Source of the DNA: Gammaproteobacteria bacterium
Lineage (GTDB): Bacteria > Pseudomonadota > Gammaproteobacteria > SZUA-152
Assembly (NCBI GenBank): GCA_021647705.1
Contig: JAKIUF010000028.1
Coordinates: forward strand, 1 to 57,922
Length of the DNA: 57,922 bases
Direction: 5' to 3'
This document shows positions 17,652 through 25,250 of this stretch, in pieces. The position numbers and the translations under genes are program-made. Every line of letters begins with the position of its first letter. The stretch's first letter is position 1. The notes under the pieces were generated by a model. That model ran no database searches and was not told the origin of the DNA. It worked only from the letters and a program-made list of their open reading frames with translations.

Positions 17652-17786
17652 ATCCAACGCAGAGGCGCAAAGACGCAGAGGGCGCAGCGTTTTTTTGTGA
17701 ACATAGCGAATATGCCTTTTTACAACGAATACGCTGCAATAACTGACCGTTTAAACATAAAACATTTTCGCACCTCCGCGTTAGAT
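17652..17786. repeat. CGCAGAG-type repeat filling the soeA-soeB gap
   Basis: AACGCAGAGGCGCAAAGACG and its continuation occupy the left of the gap, and the inverted counterpart, CACCTCCGCGTTAGA, the right. The same motif makes up the core of the dispersed repeats at 31233, 33275 and 44252. The insertion separates two genes of one complex by about 160 bases without an obvious terminator. Confidence 0.6.
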
Positions 17787-17808
17787 TTTTTGCTTGAGTG
17801 AACCCACC

Positions 17809-18540
17809 ATGACCCAACTCGCATTAGTCATCGATTTAAACGTTTGTGTCGGCTGCCACGCCTGTGTCACCAGCTGCAAACAATGGAACACCTCCGGCGC
17901 TGCCGGTTCATTGATGGATGATAATCCCTACGACAAAGACCCCACCGGTACTTTTTTTAACCGCGTGCAAACCTACGAAGTGGGCGAATTCCCCAACACC
18001 GAAACCATACACTTTCCCAAAAGCTGCCTGCATTGTGAAGACCCGCCCTGTGTACCCGTATGTCCCACCGGGGCCAGCTATAAACGCAAGGAAGACGGTA
18101 TCGTACTGGTGGACTACGATAAATGTATCGGTTGCAATTATTGTTCATGGGCCTGCCCCTACGGCGCGCGCGAAATTGACGAAAAACAGAAAGTGATGAA
18201 AAAATGTACTCTCTGTGTAGATCGCATCTACGATGAATCGCTGCCAGAAACTGAACGCAAACCCGCTTGCGTGCTGGCCTGTCCCACCTCAGCACGCCTG
18301 TTTGGTGACGTGCATGATCCTGAGTCCGAAGTCTCGCGCGCCATTTGTGAAAGCGGCGGCTATCCACTGATGCCCGAATGGGGCACACAACCCGCCAACC
18401 ATTATTTGCCGCGCCGTAAAACCAGCATCAAACTTCACGAAGATGAATTAACCCGCGCAGACAATCCACTTAAAAAGGATGGCCGACTACCCAGAACCGA
18501 CCCGGACGCGCCGTTTCTGGAAGATAGCGTATCCTGGTAA
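17809..18540 (+). CDS. soeB: Sulfite dehydrogenase iron-sulfur subunit SoeB
   Basis: A 243-residue ferredoxin-type electron-transfer subunit with four cysteine clusters. The first is Cys13-x2-Cys16-x2-Cys19-x3-Cys23 (CVGCHACVTSCK); then CLHCEDPPCVPVCP, CIGCNYCSWACPYGA and KKCTLCVDR...CVLACP. It carries electrons from the SoeA molybdenum centre to SoeC in the membrane. The ATG at 17809 fits the family start; a TTG 15 bases upstream is an alternative. No Tat signal, consistent with cytoplasmic orientation. Confidence 0.92.
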   Translation: MTQLALVIDLNVCVGCHACVTSCKQWNTSGAAGSLMDDNPYDKDPTGTFFNRVQTYEVGEFPNTETIHFPKSCLHCEDPPCVPVCPTGASYKRKEDGIVLVDYDKCIGCNYCSWACPYGAREIDEKQKVMKKCTLCVDRIYDESLPETERKPACVLACPTSARLFGDVHDPESEVSRAICESGGYPLMPEWGTQPANHYLPRRKTSIKLHEDELTRADNPLKKDGRLPRTDPDAPFLEDSVSW

Positions 18541-18554
18541 ACACTTAATGTTAT

Positions 18555-18599
18555 GTGCATAAGGTAGGCACTGCCCACCTTATGCACCGGTCGTTTTTT
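18555..18599 (+). terminator. Hairpin with T run between soeB and soeC (attenuator-like)
   Basis: GTGCATAAGGTAGGCACT pairs with TGCCCACCTTATGCAC, giving a stem of about 15 bp with one mismatch, followed seven bases later by TTTTTT (18594-18599). It has the shape of an intrinsic terminator but sits inside an operon, 13 bases before the soeC start. It could reduce soeC expression or protect the upstream mRNA. Alternatively it is a short interspersed palindrome. Confidence 0.5.
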
Positions 18600-18611
18600 C
18601 GGAGAAAATTC

Positions 18612-19586
18612 ATGCATCCTGCATTCTCAGTTATTTTTTTAACCACCTTGATCGGTGCCGGACAGGGTCTGTTCCTGGCTCTGATCACCGCCGAAGCTTT
18701 CAGCCATATGGGTGCTCTGGCATTGCAGGAACACCATTTTTACAGCAATGGCAGTCTGTTATCACTCGGCCTGTTAATGGCGGGATTAGTGGCATCGTTT
18801 TTCCATTTAGGCCACCCCGAACGGGCCTGGCGCTCCGCCGCCATGTGGCGCACCTCATGGCTGTCCCGCGAAGTCATCGCCCTGCCAGCGTTTATGGGCG
18901 TAGTCTTTATCTACGGCCTGCTACATTACCTGGAATGGAACCCGAAAATCTTTGGCACAACAGCGCTGCCTGAAACCAACCTTACCCTGATGGTCGGCAT
19001 CATCGGTATAGTCTTGTGTTTTACGCTATTCATCTGCACCGGGATGATTTATGCCTGCCTGAAGTTTTTACAGGAATGGCACACACCACTAACGCCCATT
19101 AATTACACCCTGCTCGGCATGAGCTCCGGCTTTACCCTGGCCACCGCCTTTGCCACACAATACAGCCTGGAAATGACCGGTCTGTTCGGCACCTGGGCCA
19201 TTATCCTCACCCTTGCAGCCCTGCTCACCCGCACAGCATCATTGCTGCGCAACAAACGCATCAAATACCGCTCCAGCCTGCGCACCGCAATTGGTGTGCA
19301 TCACAACAATATTCAACAAAAATCCCAAGGCTCCATGGGCGGTTCATTCAATACCCGTGAATACTTCCATGGCATGAGCGCGGCTTTTCTCAAGTCCGTT
19401 AAATGGATTTTCCTGCTACTGGTTTTTCCGCTTCCCCTGCTACTGCTGGGCATGGGCCTGAGCAATGATGCAACCCTGTTACTGGTATTGGCTTTTGCCG
19501 TGCAATACCTGGGGCTCATTGCCGAACGCTGGTTCTTCTTTGCACAGGCCAACCATCCGCAAAACCTGTATTACCAGACGGTTTAG
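18612..19586 (+). CDS. soeC: Sulfite dehydrogenase membrane anchor SoeC (DmsC family)
   Basis: A 324-residue polytopic membrane protein with eight or so hydrophobic segments, matching the DmsC-type anchor. FHLGHPERAWRSAAMWRTSWLSREVIALP carries the family's conserved Gly-His-Pro and Trp-Leu-Ser-Arg-Glu residues. It anchors SoeAB on the cytoplasmic face and hands electrons to the quinone pool. The ATG at 18612 has GGAG eight bases upstream; an in-frame ATG at 18555 would add residues encoded by the hairpin and is unlikely. The 3' end is close to moaA (39 bases). Confidence 0.9.
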   Translation: MHPAFSVIFLTTLIGAGQGLFLALITAEAFSHMGALALQEHHFYSNGSLLSLGLLMAGLVASFFHLGHPERAWRSAAMWRTSWLSREVIALPAFMGVVFIYGLLHYLEWNPKIFGTTALPETNLTLMVGIIGIVLCFTLFICTGMIYACLKFLQEWHTPLTPINYTLLGMSSGFTLATAFATQYSLEMTGLFGTWAIILTLAALLTRTASLLRNKRIKYRSSLRTAIGVHHNNIQQKSQGSMGGSFNTREYFHGMSAAFLKSVKWIFLLLVFPLPLLLLGMGLSNDATLLLVLAFAVQYLGLIAERWFFFAQANHPQNLYYQTV

Positions 19587-19625
19587 GGGGAATACTGCAC
19601 TGGGTGACTGAGTTATAATCAACTG

Positions 19626-20606
19626 ATGTCTCAGCTTATTGATCCCCACGGCCGCTCCATCGACTACATCCGTTTATCGGTAACAGACCGTTGCGATCTG
19701 CGTTGTTTTTACTGTCTGCCCAAAGGCTTCAAAAACTTTGAAGAACCGGAGCACTGGTTAAGCTTTGACGAAATCGAACGGGTCATCCGTGCCTTTGGCG
19801 CACTGGGCACCCGCCGGGTACGCATCACCGGCGGTGAACCGCTGGTACGCAAGAATCTGCCCGACCTGGCAGCCCGTCTGCAAAAGCTGCCGGGTATCGA
19901 CGACCTTTCACTGAGCACCAATGCCGTGCAACTGACCCGCCACGCAGAAAACCTGTACGCAAGCGGCGTGCGTCGGCTCAATATCAGCCTGGACAGCCTG
20001 AACAAAGAGCGCTTTCAAGACATCACCGGCGGCAAACTGGAAAAAGTCATCGATGGATTAATGGCCGCCAAAGCCGCAGGCTTCGCACCCATCAAAATCA
20101 ACATGGTAGTGATGAAAGGCATCAATGAAGATGAAGTCGAAAGCATGGTGGATTTTTGCATCGAGCACGACTTCACTCTGCGCTTCATCGAAACCATGCC
20201 CATGGGCACCACCGGTCGCGATGCTATCGATCATTATGTGAACCTGCAAACGGTACGCACCCGGCTGGAAAAACGCTTCGATTTGATTCCGGGAGTGATG
20301 CCCGGTGGCGGGCCTGCACGTTATCTGCAAGTTGCGGGGACAGATTTACGCATCGGATTTATCACCCCCATCTCACAGCACTTCTGCGAAACCTGTAACC
20401 GGGTGCGACTATCGGTGGATGGCACGTTGTATTTATGCCTCGGGCAAGACAACAAATTCGAGTTACGCCCGTTGTTGCGCGACGGTATTTCCGATGAAGA
20501 ATTACAAGTCGCCATTCGTCACGCCATTACGCTAAAACCGGAACGCCACGAATTCACCGAAAAGCCTTCGCAGGTAGTGCGCTTTATGTCGGTGACGGGG
20601 GGGTAA
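19626..20606 (+). CDS. moaA: GTP 3',8-cyclase MoaA (molybdenum cofactor synthesis)
   Basis: A 326-residue radical-SAM enzyme. The N-terminal cluster is Cys23-x3-Cys27-x2-Cys30 (CDLRCFYC), with the glycine motif ITGGEPLVRK for SAM binding. The C-terminal cluster is CETCNRVRLSVDGTLYLC (C-x2-C-x13-C), which binds the GTP substrate. It converts GTP to the cyclic precursor from which MoaC makes cPMP, the first step of molybdenum cofactor synthesis. Its place next to soeABC fits the cofactor need of SoeA. The usual C-terminal Gly-Gly, essential in MoaA, is present as the last two residues. A diverged 3' fragment of a second moaA lies at 26741-27050. Confidence 0.96.
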   Translation: MSQLIDPHGRSIDYIRLSVTDRCDLRCFYCLPKGFKNFEEPEHWLSFDEIERVIRAFGALGTRRVRITGGEPLVRKNLPDLAARLQKLPGIDDLSLSTNAVQLTRHAENLYASGVRRLNISLDSLNKERFQDITGGKLEKVIDGLMAAKAAGFAPIKINMVVMKGINEDEVESMVDFCIEHDFTLRFIETMPMGTTGRDAIDHYVNLQTVRTRLEKRFDLIPGVMPGGGPARYLQVAGTDLRIGFITPISQHFCETCNRVRLSVDGTLYLCLGQDNKFELRPLLRDGISDEELQVAIRHAITLKPERHEFTEKPSQVVRFMSVTGG

Positions 20607-20875
20607 CGGGGAGGTAACGGGGAGGTAACGGCAGATAAAAGAGCCACAAAGAGATAAAATCTCACTCGCACTCGCCGGGGCCCCAATAATGCGTGTCGCA
20701 CCATACACACCCCAGTGCATCCCAAGCGGGAAAATCTTTTCGTTATCGGCCGCTTCTTCCCCCTGGCAACAATAAGTATCATATCCCTCGAATTCATTGG
20801 ATCGCGCAATACAGGAAACCACACCACGCGCTACCCTTCAGACCTGCTCTCGACATTGATTGATGTCAAAATCAT
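20607..20875. other. moaA-to-integrase gap with short tandem repeat
   Basis: The first 30 bases repeat TAACGGGGAGG about two and a half times (20604-20630). No gene was recognised in the rest. A minus-strand frame of about 97 codons exists but has no ribosome-binding site or family resemblance. This is the left junction of the second integron block. Confidence 0.4.
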
Positions 20876-21421
20876 TCATACATGAACAAAACGCGCAATC
20901 CAGTCGCAATAAGCTCGCTCAGTATGGATGGAATAATGTCTGGCCCGAATCTGCACGACTAAATTGTCAATATGCACAGGATATTGTTGAGACACACAAT
21001 CAAGCAGTGAGGCTTCAACAGAAGAAGTCAATTGACCACTACTGGTTATTTTTTCAGCAGGCGAAGGACTATCTCTGGCAATAGTTGCGTGTGTAACCGG
21101 CAATTCAGTTGCCGCAATAATATAATTATTCCAGGGAAACAGATTAGCCCATGGCAGATGAATCATAGCGATAAACAGTATTCGAAGCGCATCGACAGCT
21201 TGCTTGAACTGCCAATCCTCAAGATATTCATTTCTGCCTAAGTCGTCGAGGTATTTAGTCAGGTTTTCTTTGGTATGTTGCTCAAGCGGTATATCAGGAT
21301 GCGCATTGATATAATCCTCAACACGTTTTACATACCAGCGACGTGCCTTTTCCGGTACATTGCAAGATGTTAATTCTATGATATATTTATCCCAGAATCG
21401 GGAAACGTTGTCGCCCTGCAT
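20876..21421 (-). pseudogene. intI: Truncated integron integrase with extended N terminus, second integron
   Basis: The start at 21421 (MQGDNVSRFWDKYI) has AAGGA nine bases upstream. About 145 residues of helical N-terminal extension include ARRWYVKRVEDYINAHPD and LEDWQFKQAVDALRILF, as in long-form integron/tyrosine recombinases. The first SAM-like helix follows, IRARHYSIHTERAYCDWIAR, and the frame then stops after FVHV. The entire catalytic domain is gone. The normal protein would exceed 400 residues. It faces left, away from a rightward cassette array, so this is a separate integron from the one near 6441; the two integrases belong to clearly different lineages. Confidence 0.75.
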
Positions 21422-21502
21422 AGATTTCATCCTTGAGCCATTGGGCAATGAACTTTGTGATCTCAGGTCGCGAGTATGCAGTGCGACAATTGAAACATCA
21501 AA

Positions 21503-21567
21503 TTGACTTAGGTAGATGTCTGCCTAATGCCGTAAAATACAGACGTCTGTCTAAGTAACTGTTAGGT
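21503..21567 (+). other. Candidate attI of the second integron, with direct repeats
   Basis: The crossover core GTTAGGT lies at 21561-21567, eleven bases before the first cassette's ATG and 140 bases from the integrase start. Two direct repeats, AGATGTCTGCCTAA (21514-21527) and AGACGTCTGTCTAA (21541-21554), precede it 27 bases apart, resembling the paired integrase-binding repeats of known attI sites. Each repeat is itself part of a palindrome (21508-21527 and 21539-21550). A weak promoter for the cassettes (TTGACT at 21503, TAATGC at 21525) is possible. Confidence 0.55.
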
Positions 21568-21577
21568 TTACAAGAAA

Positions 21578-22213
21578 ATGAAACTATTTAAATTACAAAG
21601 CCTGAATAATGATGGTCTGTTTTATACACTAGATATGATTATCAATAGAAGAATATTTCTTGCTACACGGGAGTTAATGAATGATATTAACGAAGGGCAA
21701 TGGAATTGTGAGTTTGAAATAACGGGAAGAAATAATATTGAAAATCGAAAAGTAGCAGAGGAATTCAAAGCCTGCATAGACAGCCAACGGTTTACTTGTT
21801 TTCTCGAAAAAATAAACAGCAATTTAATGTGGGCTCATTATGCAGGTGGCTTCAGTGGCATTGCGCTAGAATTCGATTTCGAACCTAACAAATATGATAT
21901 TCGAAAAATAGACTATATTGGTGCGCCATCCCTATCACTTGAGAATGCTAACAGTGTAATAAATAGTGAGTTGTTACCCCAAGATATAGGGATTTTAAAG
22001 CAAAAAGAAAAATGCTGGGTATATGAAGATGAATGGCGTCTTTATGGAAACAGCCAAGATAAATACATCAATAATATTAAACCATCTGCCATCGTATTTG
22101 GTGCGCGCAATACTAAACATTACCAGCTATTAGAGAAATTACTACGTCCACATAGTATCGTTATAAAATATATGGAGCCAACCAATAATACCGAATTTTC
22201 AATCAGTGAATAA
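21578..22213 (+). CDS. DUF2971-family protein (first cassette)
   Basis: A 211-residue soluble protein with the DUF2971 pattern: FLATRELMNDINEG near the start (the family's conserved 'predicted start with N/D'), FTCFLEKINSNLMWAHYAGGFSGIALEFDF in the centre and CWVYEDEWRLYG later. The last is the strongly conserved W-x-Y-E-x-E-W-R. The biochemical role of this family is unknown; it recurs in cassettes and genomic islands and is suspected of defence functions. It begins 11 bases after the attI core and ends 11 bases before its attC. Its very low G+C stands out against soeABC and moaA and supports acquisition. Confidence 0.72.
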   Translation: MKLFKLQSLNNDGLFYTLDMIINRRIFLATRELMNDINEGQWNCEFEITGRNNIENRKVAEEFKACIDSQRFTCFLEKINSNLMWAHYAGGFSGIALEFDFEPNKYDIRKIDYIGAPSLSLENANSVINSELLPQDIGILKQKEKCWVYEDEWRLYGNSQDKYINNIKPSAIVFGARNTKHYQLLEKLLRPHSIVIKYMEPTNNTEFSISE

Positions 22214-22223
22214 ATGCAAAAAA

Positions 22224-22342
22224 CCTAACAATTCAAATTCACTCGGACAGTCCTCCGCGTTGCTTGAATCATGCTCTCCGCTACGCTACGTTAGCACAAT
22301 TCAAACAACACTACGGCCTGCCGGTGATTTGAGGCGTTATGC
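22224..22342 (+). repeat. attC site of the DUF2971 cassette
   Basis: CCTAACA (22224-22230) and GTTATGC (22336-22342) flank arms AATTCAAATTCACTCGG and CCGGTGATTTGAGGC that pair with small bulges. The middle is long and holds a further CTACGCTACG-type palindrome. Length 119 bp. Confidence 0.82.
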
Positions 22343-22366
22343 GTCTAAAACAAGGTAGGAATACTT

Positions 22367-22636
22367 ATGAACAAAGCGGCACTACTTTCAAAGAAACTTG
22401 AACAGGTTGATACAGATGAAGGGATGAAAATAATAAACAAGTCGAATGAAGAAGCCCTTTACTTCAACGTTATAGAAGATGCTATGTGCATTATGCACGA
22501 TGATGGCTCGGTTAATATTATCCAAAGTTTTGGAAGTGGCGTTATCACAAGTGAAGTTATTTCATCTGCAAATATCCTCAAGGTATTACAGCACTATCGG
22601 CCTTTCAAAGAAGTTTTTAAAGGCAACATACAATAA
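22367..22636 (+). CDS. Small cassette protein of unknown function
   Basis: An 89-residue acidic protein starting MNKAALLSKKLEQVDTDEG, with GGTAGG upstream. A central alternating segment (ALYFNVIEDAMCIMHDDGSV, then GVITSEVISS) looks like a small alpha/beta fold, and the end (ILKVLQHYRPFKEVF) is helical. No family was recognised. It lies in the second cassette. The following core GCATAAC (22657-22663) has no matching right half before the next gene, so its attC is incomplete. Confidence 0.6.
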   Translation: MNKAALLSKKLEQVDTDEGMKIINKSNEEALYFNVIEDAMCIMHDDGSVNIIQSFGSGVITSEVISSANILKVLQHYRPFKEVFKGNIQ

Positions 22637-22696
22637 CTTGCTATGCCAGAAATCACGCATAACAAGGGCATTGTGTTTAAAAGGAAACAATAGGCA

Positions 22697-22996
22697 ATGC
22701 AATTACAATTTGAATCTTATGAAGAAGGTTTTGGTGGGGAATTAAAGTGTCCTTCCTGTGGATTTAACTATCTACACCATCAAAAGGTCGAAGTGTTTGA
22801 GCGTGGAGAGGATGAAGATAAAGGGCTTCATGTCACCGTTGAAAATGGTGTTGCAAAAACGGATACTAATTTATCAGGTAATCCAAGTGCAAGGAGGCAC
22901 GGGCTTTTGATTCACTTTTCATGCGAAGGTTGCGAAGCTAATCCTGTGCTTTCACTATCACAGCACAAAGGTAGTACTTGGGTTGATTTAAACTAA
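22697..22996 (+). CDS. Small zinc-ribbon-like cassette protein
   Basis: A 99-residue protein with two cysteine pairs, CPSCGF (about 16-21) and CEGCEA (about 76-81), separated by HHQKVEVFERGEDEDKG and a strand-rich stretch. This is a likely zinc ribbon. The ending HKGSTWVDLN is a short strand. AAGGAAAC lies about ten bases upstream of the ATG. Function is unknown. It shares a cassette interval with the gene before it because no full attC separates them, and its own attC follows 12 bases after the stop. Confidence 0.6.
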   Translation: MQLQFESYEEGFGGELKCPSCGFNYLHHQKVEVFERGEDEDKGLHVTVENGVAKTDTNLSGNPSARRHGLLIHFSCEGCEANPVLSLSQHKGSTWVDLN

Positions 22997-23007
22997 GAGT
23001 ATAAAAA

Positions 23008-23069
23008 ACATAACGAATTAGGTTAGATCGCGTGAGGAACGAACCGCGATCTAAACCGGTTTGTTGGAC
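23008..23069 (+). repeat. attC site of the zinc-ribbon cassette
   Basis: ACATAACG and GTTGGAC bracket TTAGGTTAGATCGCG, which pairs with CGCGATCTAAACCGG across a short loop. The right core departs from the GTTRRRY consensus in its last bases. About 220 bases after this site (to 23290) contain no gene. Confidence 0.72.
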
Positions 23070-23291
23070 AAGCCCGGTGGCTGGAGTATCGATTGACTAT
23101 GAAGATAACTTTTTAAATTTAACGGTCACCCAAGGTTTACCGTACTCCGCAAACCTTGATGTCACGCATTGATATGCCGTTGCGGCAATTTTTTCTTGTA
23201 TCAGAAGGATAGTTGTCAGTTTTTCCCTAATCGCAGGCAAGTTCACCCCTCAGCACGTACCACTAAGTGAAGGGTAGAGGTGAAGGCTGAA

Positions 23292-23392
23292 GGGGTCAAG
23301 CCTATTGTGTAATGACATTAGCTACCCATACCCCTCCCAACAAAAATTGAGTACGAAAATATTTTTTGATCTTATACAATAAGATTGACCCC
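23292..23392 (+). repeat. 101-bp palindromic mobile repeat, copy B
   Basis: Same length, ends and interior as the copies at 2881 and 26501, with only a few substitutions (for example GTGTAATG for GTATAATG near the left end). It lies immediately before the small minus-strand gene at 23401. Confidence 0.75.
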
Positions 23393-23400
23393 TATTGTTG

Positions 23401-23661
23401 CTATAGATTTTCAAATTCACTTAATTGCTCGTGTATTTTTCGTAACTCATTTTTTATTTCCAAGAGCCTGGTTTTTAGCCAGTGAGAGTAAAAACTAATT
23501 CCACCAATGGTTTCAGGCTCTATGTATTCTTGTTGTGCGGGAACGGCTGCAAAAGAGTCACACAGAAAAGCACACTGATCAGAAAATTGTGTGAATTCAT
23601 CATAAAGTCTCACAACCCTAAGTTGTAACTCGCGAATTTCCTTGTTCGTATTCTTCTTCAT
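23401..23661 (-). CDS. Small coiled-coil protein of unknown function
   Basis: An 86-residue protein starting at the ATG at 23661 (MKKNTNKEIREL), which has GGGG seven bases upstream. Both ends form long amphipathic helices (LQLRVVRLYDEFTQF and KTRLLEIKNELRKIHEQLSE), the second with heptad leucines. The middle carries two Cys and a Pro-rich turn. It might be a partner-binding or regulatory peptide. No family was recognised. It is opposite in direction to the cassettes. Confidence 0.5.
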   Translation of the reverse strand: MKKNTNKEIRELQLRVVRLYDEFTQFSDQCAFLCDSFAAVPAQQEYIEPETIGGISFYSHWLKTRLLEIKNELRKIHEQLSEFENL

Positions 23662-23690
23662 ATATTCCCCTGTCATTTTGAATTCTGCGG

Positions 23691-23713
23691 ATAAAGGGGT
23701 CAGAGCCCTTTAT
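23691..23713. repeat. Single REP-like palindrome
   Basis: ATAAAGGG and CCCTTTAT flank GTCAGAG. The same unit occurs at 25223-25250 (with five extra bases) and 26704-26726. Two of the three copies mark the left limits of group II intron fragments and the third adjoins the moaA fragment. Confidence 0.6.
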
Positions 23714-24470
23714 ATGGTGGAGCGTTTCCCAAAGATGTTTAAAGCAAGCTGGCCGATTAGCCCCAACTTACCCCAATGCTGGTTACTGATTTTGCGCTAA
23801 CAACCCTTAACCCGGTCGGGCATGGTCTTGTTAAGCTGCGCAGGCTCCTCACTGACCTTCAGGTTCAGGCCTTCGCCTAAAGCGCCTACTGTTGGCACCG
23901 TATCCCAACCATTACGATGGGCATTTGGCTACTCGGCTCTGGCTTCCTGCTTCGCTCTACCTCCTGCATCCATCCATGCAGTCGTATGCCGTCTGCTGAC
24001 TTCTGCTTAATCACCCCCAGAGTTTTCCCCGTGGGCGCTATCGGTTTTCATCTTATTTGCTCATGCAGGGCGATGATTCCCACATGCCAAGGCTTGATCG
24101 ACCAGTGGCCTCACTGGCTATCTACCGATCGCGTGTTAAGCAGACCTCCCCAGATAAGAGCATGAACTTTCTCTGCACTGCCGCATCATTTACGGTGGCC
24201 GTTAGATCACATGGCTTCGATGTCTTGTACCCAAAGCACTTCGTGGGGCAGGCTCTGCCATCTCGCCTCCAGCCTGCGCCTTATAGGATGCTCTTGTTCA
24301 TCAGCTCGCAAATCCCCCTCGTGGGGCCTACTGTTGGTGCGTCCGGTTTCCTTCAGGCCGTCCCTCGCCATTCGCTAATCGTTATCGTCTACTAACAGCA
24401 CGGTGTTCGACGGTGATCTTCCTATAGAGGACTTTCGTCTCATGAGTTCATGCCCATGCTGGGCGTACAC
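23714..24470 (-). mobile_element. 5' fragment of a group II intron (domain I-III region, no ORF)
   Basis: Read minus from 24470, the sequence opens GTGTACGCCCAGCATGGGC and continues with CGAAAGTCCTCTATAGGAAG, a typical intron 5' end and early domain I of introns that insert at attC sites. It runs 757 bases and stops at a REP-like palindrome without reaching a maturase gene or domain V, so the 3' half is missing. The exon side abuts an attC arm (24471-24535), placing the insertion inside that attC. Its inner 440 bases are repeated at 25251-25835. It is not the same intron as at 95-2163, judged by the different 5' ends. Confidence 0.6.
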
Positions 24471-24535
24471 AAGGCGCTCGTTCGGACGCAAACTACGCTG
24501 CGCTTTGTTTGCGCCGCACAGCTTGGTCGTTAGCT
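24471..24535 (+). repeat. attC site interrupted by group II intron fragment
   Basis: GGACGCAAAC and GTTTGCGCC pair around ACTACGCTGCGC-type inner repeats, and the right core is GTTAGCT (24529-24535). The left core, expected as TAACAAGG, is cut: the intron's 5' end joins directly at AAGGCGC. This fits attC-targeting group II introns, which enter one core of the site. Confidence 0.62.
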
Positions 24536-24631
24536 GTCCGGCAAATTTTTGTATCTAAATTTAAGTTACTAGGAAAAGAGTCGTAATTACATTATAATTA
24601 CTTAAAATATTGGCTTTATAGGACTTTTAAA

Positions 24632-24886
24632 ATGACTCAATTAGTGAAAATTGGCAATTCCCAAGGAATTAGAATACCTAAACCGTTAGTAGAACAGGCT
24701 CATTTAGAAGGAAAAGAGCTTAAATTACAATTAGTTAAAGATGGGCTGTTAATAACACCTCAAAATGGTGTCCGTAGCGGATGGAAAGAGGCAATCGAGT
24801 TGTCGCTTGCAGCTAATGATGCTGAATCTCTTAATAATGACTGGTTAGATTTACCTCTTGATTCAGATGATGAGCTGGAGTGGTAA
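24632..24886 (+). CDS. mazE: MazE-like antitoxin (AbrB-type DNA-binding domain)
   Basis: An 84-residue protein starting MTQLVKIGNSQGIRIPKPLV, the swapped-hairpin AbrB/MazE DNA-binding fold. The acidic C-terminal tail (WLDLPLDSDDELEW) is where MazE threads into MazF. It represses its operon and neutralises the toxin encoded by the next gene, overlapping it by TAATG. It follows an attC core by about 100 bases, with AT-rich promoter sequence between, so the pair probably has its own promoter. Confidence 0.85.
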   Translation: MTQLVKIGNSQGIRIPKPLVEQAHLEGKELKLQLVKDGLLITPQNGVRSGWKEAIELSLAANDAESLNNDWLDLPLDSDDELEW

Positions 24887-25209
24887 TGGCTGTAGTAAAG
24901 AGGTTTGATGTTTGGCTTGTTGATTTGAACCCTACAAAGGGGAAAGAAATCAATAAAACACGTCCGTGTGTTGTTATATCTCCAAATGAAATGTCAGCAC
25001 TTTCAACAGTTTTGATGGCACCAATGACAACAAAGGGTTTCGAGTTTCCAGGGCGCGTTAAGTGCAAATTTAAGGGTAAATCCGGCCTCATATTATTGGA
25101 TCAAATACGGGCTATAGATAAATCCCGATTAGTTAAAAAACTCGGAAAAATAACTGAAAAAACTCAAATTGAATTATGTTCAAATTTGCAGGAAATGTTT
25201 GCGTTATAG
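24886..25209 (+). CDS. mazF: MazF/PemK-family endoribonuclease toxin
   Basis: A protein of about 107 residues with the MazF fold signatures: RFDVWLVDLNPTKGKEINKTRPCVVISPN (strands 1-2 and the catalytic-site Arg-Pro), a mid-region LMAPMTTKGFEFPG and LILLDQIRAIDKSRL, the last containing the conserved DQ-x-R. It cleaves mRNA at short sequence motifs and arrests growth when MazE is lost. The ATG at 24886 overlaps the mazE stop; an in-frame GTG lies six bases upstream. Just after its stop, CAGCTAATGG looks like a decayed attC core cut off by the repeat at 25223. Confidence 0.88.
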   Translation: MAVVKRFDVWLVDLNPTKGKEINKTRPCVVISPNEMSALSTVLMAPMTTKGFEFPGRVKCKFKGKSGLILLDQIRAIDKSRLVKKLGKITEKTQIELCSNLQEMFAL

Positions 25210-25222
25210 ACAGCTAATGGTT

Positions 25223-25250
25223 ATAAAGGGGTCAGATCAGAGCCCTTTAT
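25223..25250. repeat. REP-like palindrome with internal TCAGA duplication
   Basis: ATAAAGGGG...CCCTTTAT as at 23691 and 26704, with TCAGA duplicated in the loop. It forms the left limit of the second intron fragment. Confidence 0.55.

Noticed and set aside
18555-18611. Longer soeC starting at 18555
   Set aside because: That start is inside the hairpin and has no ribosome-binding site; the ATG at 18612 has one and matches the membrane-protein start.
20532-20822. Minus-strand frame of 97 codons after moaA
   Set aside because: It runs through the TAACGGGGAGG tandem repeat and the end of moaA, has no ribosome-binding site and looks like chance.
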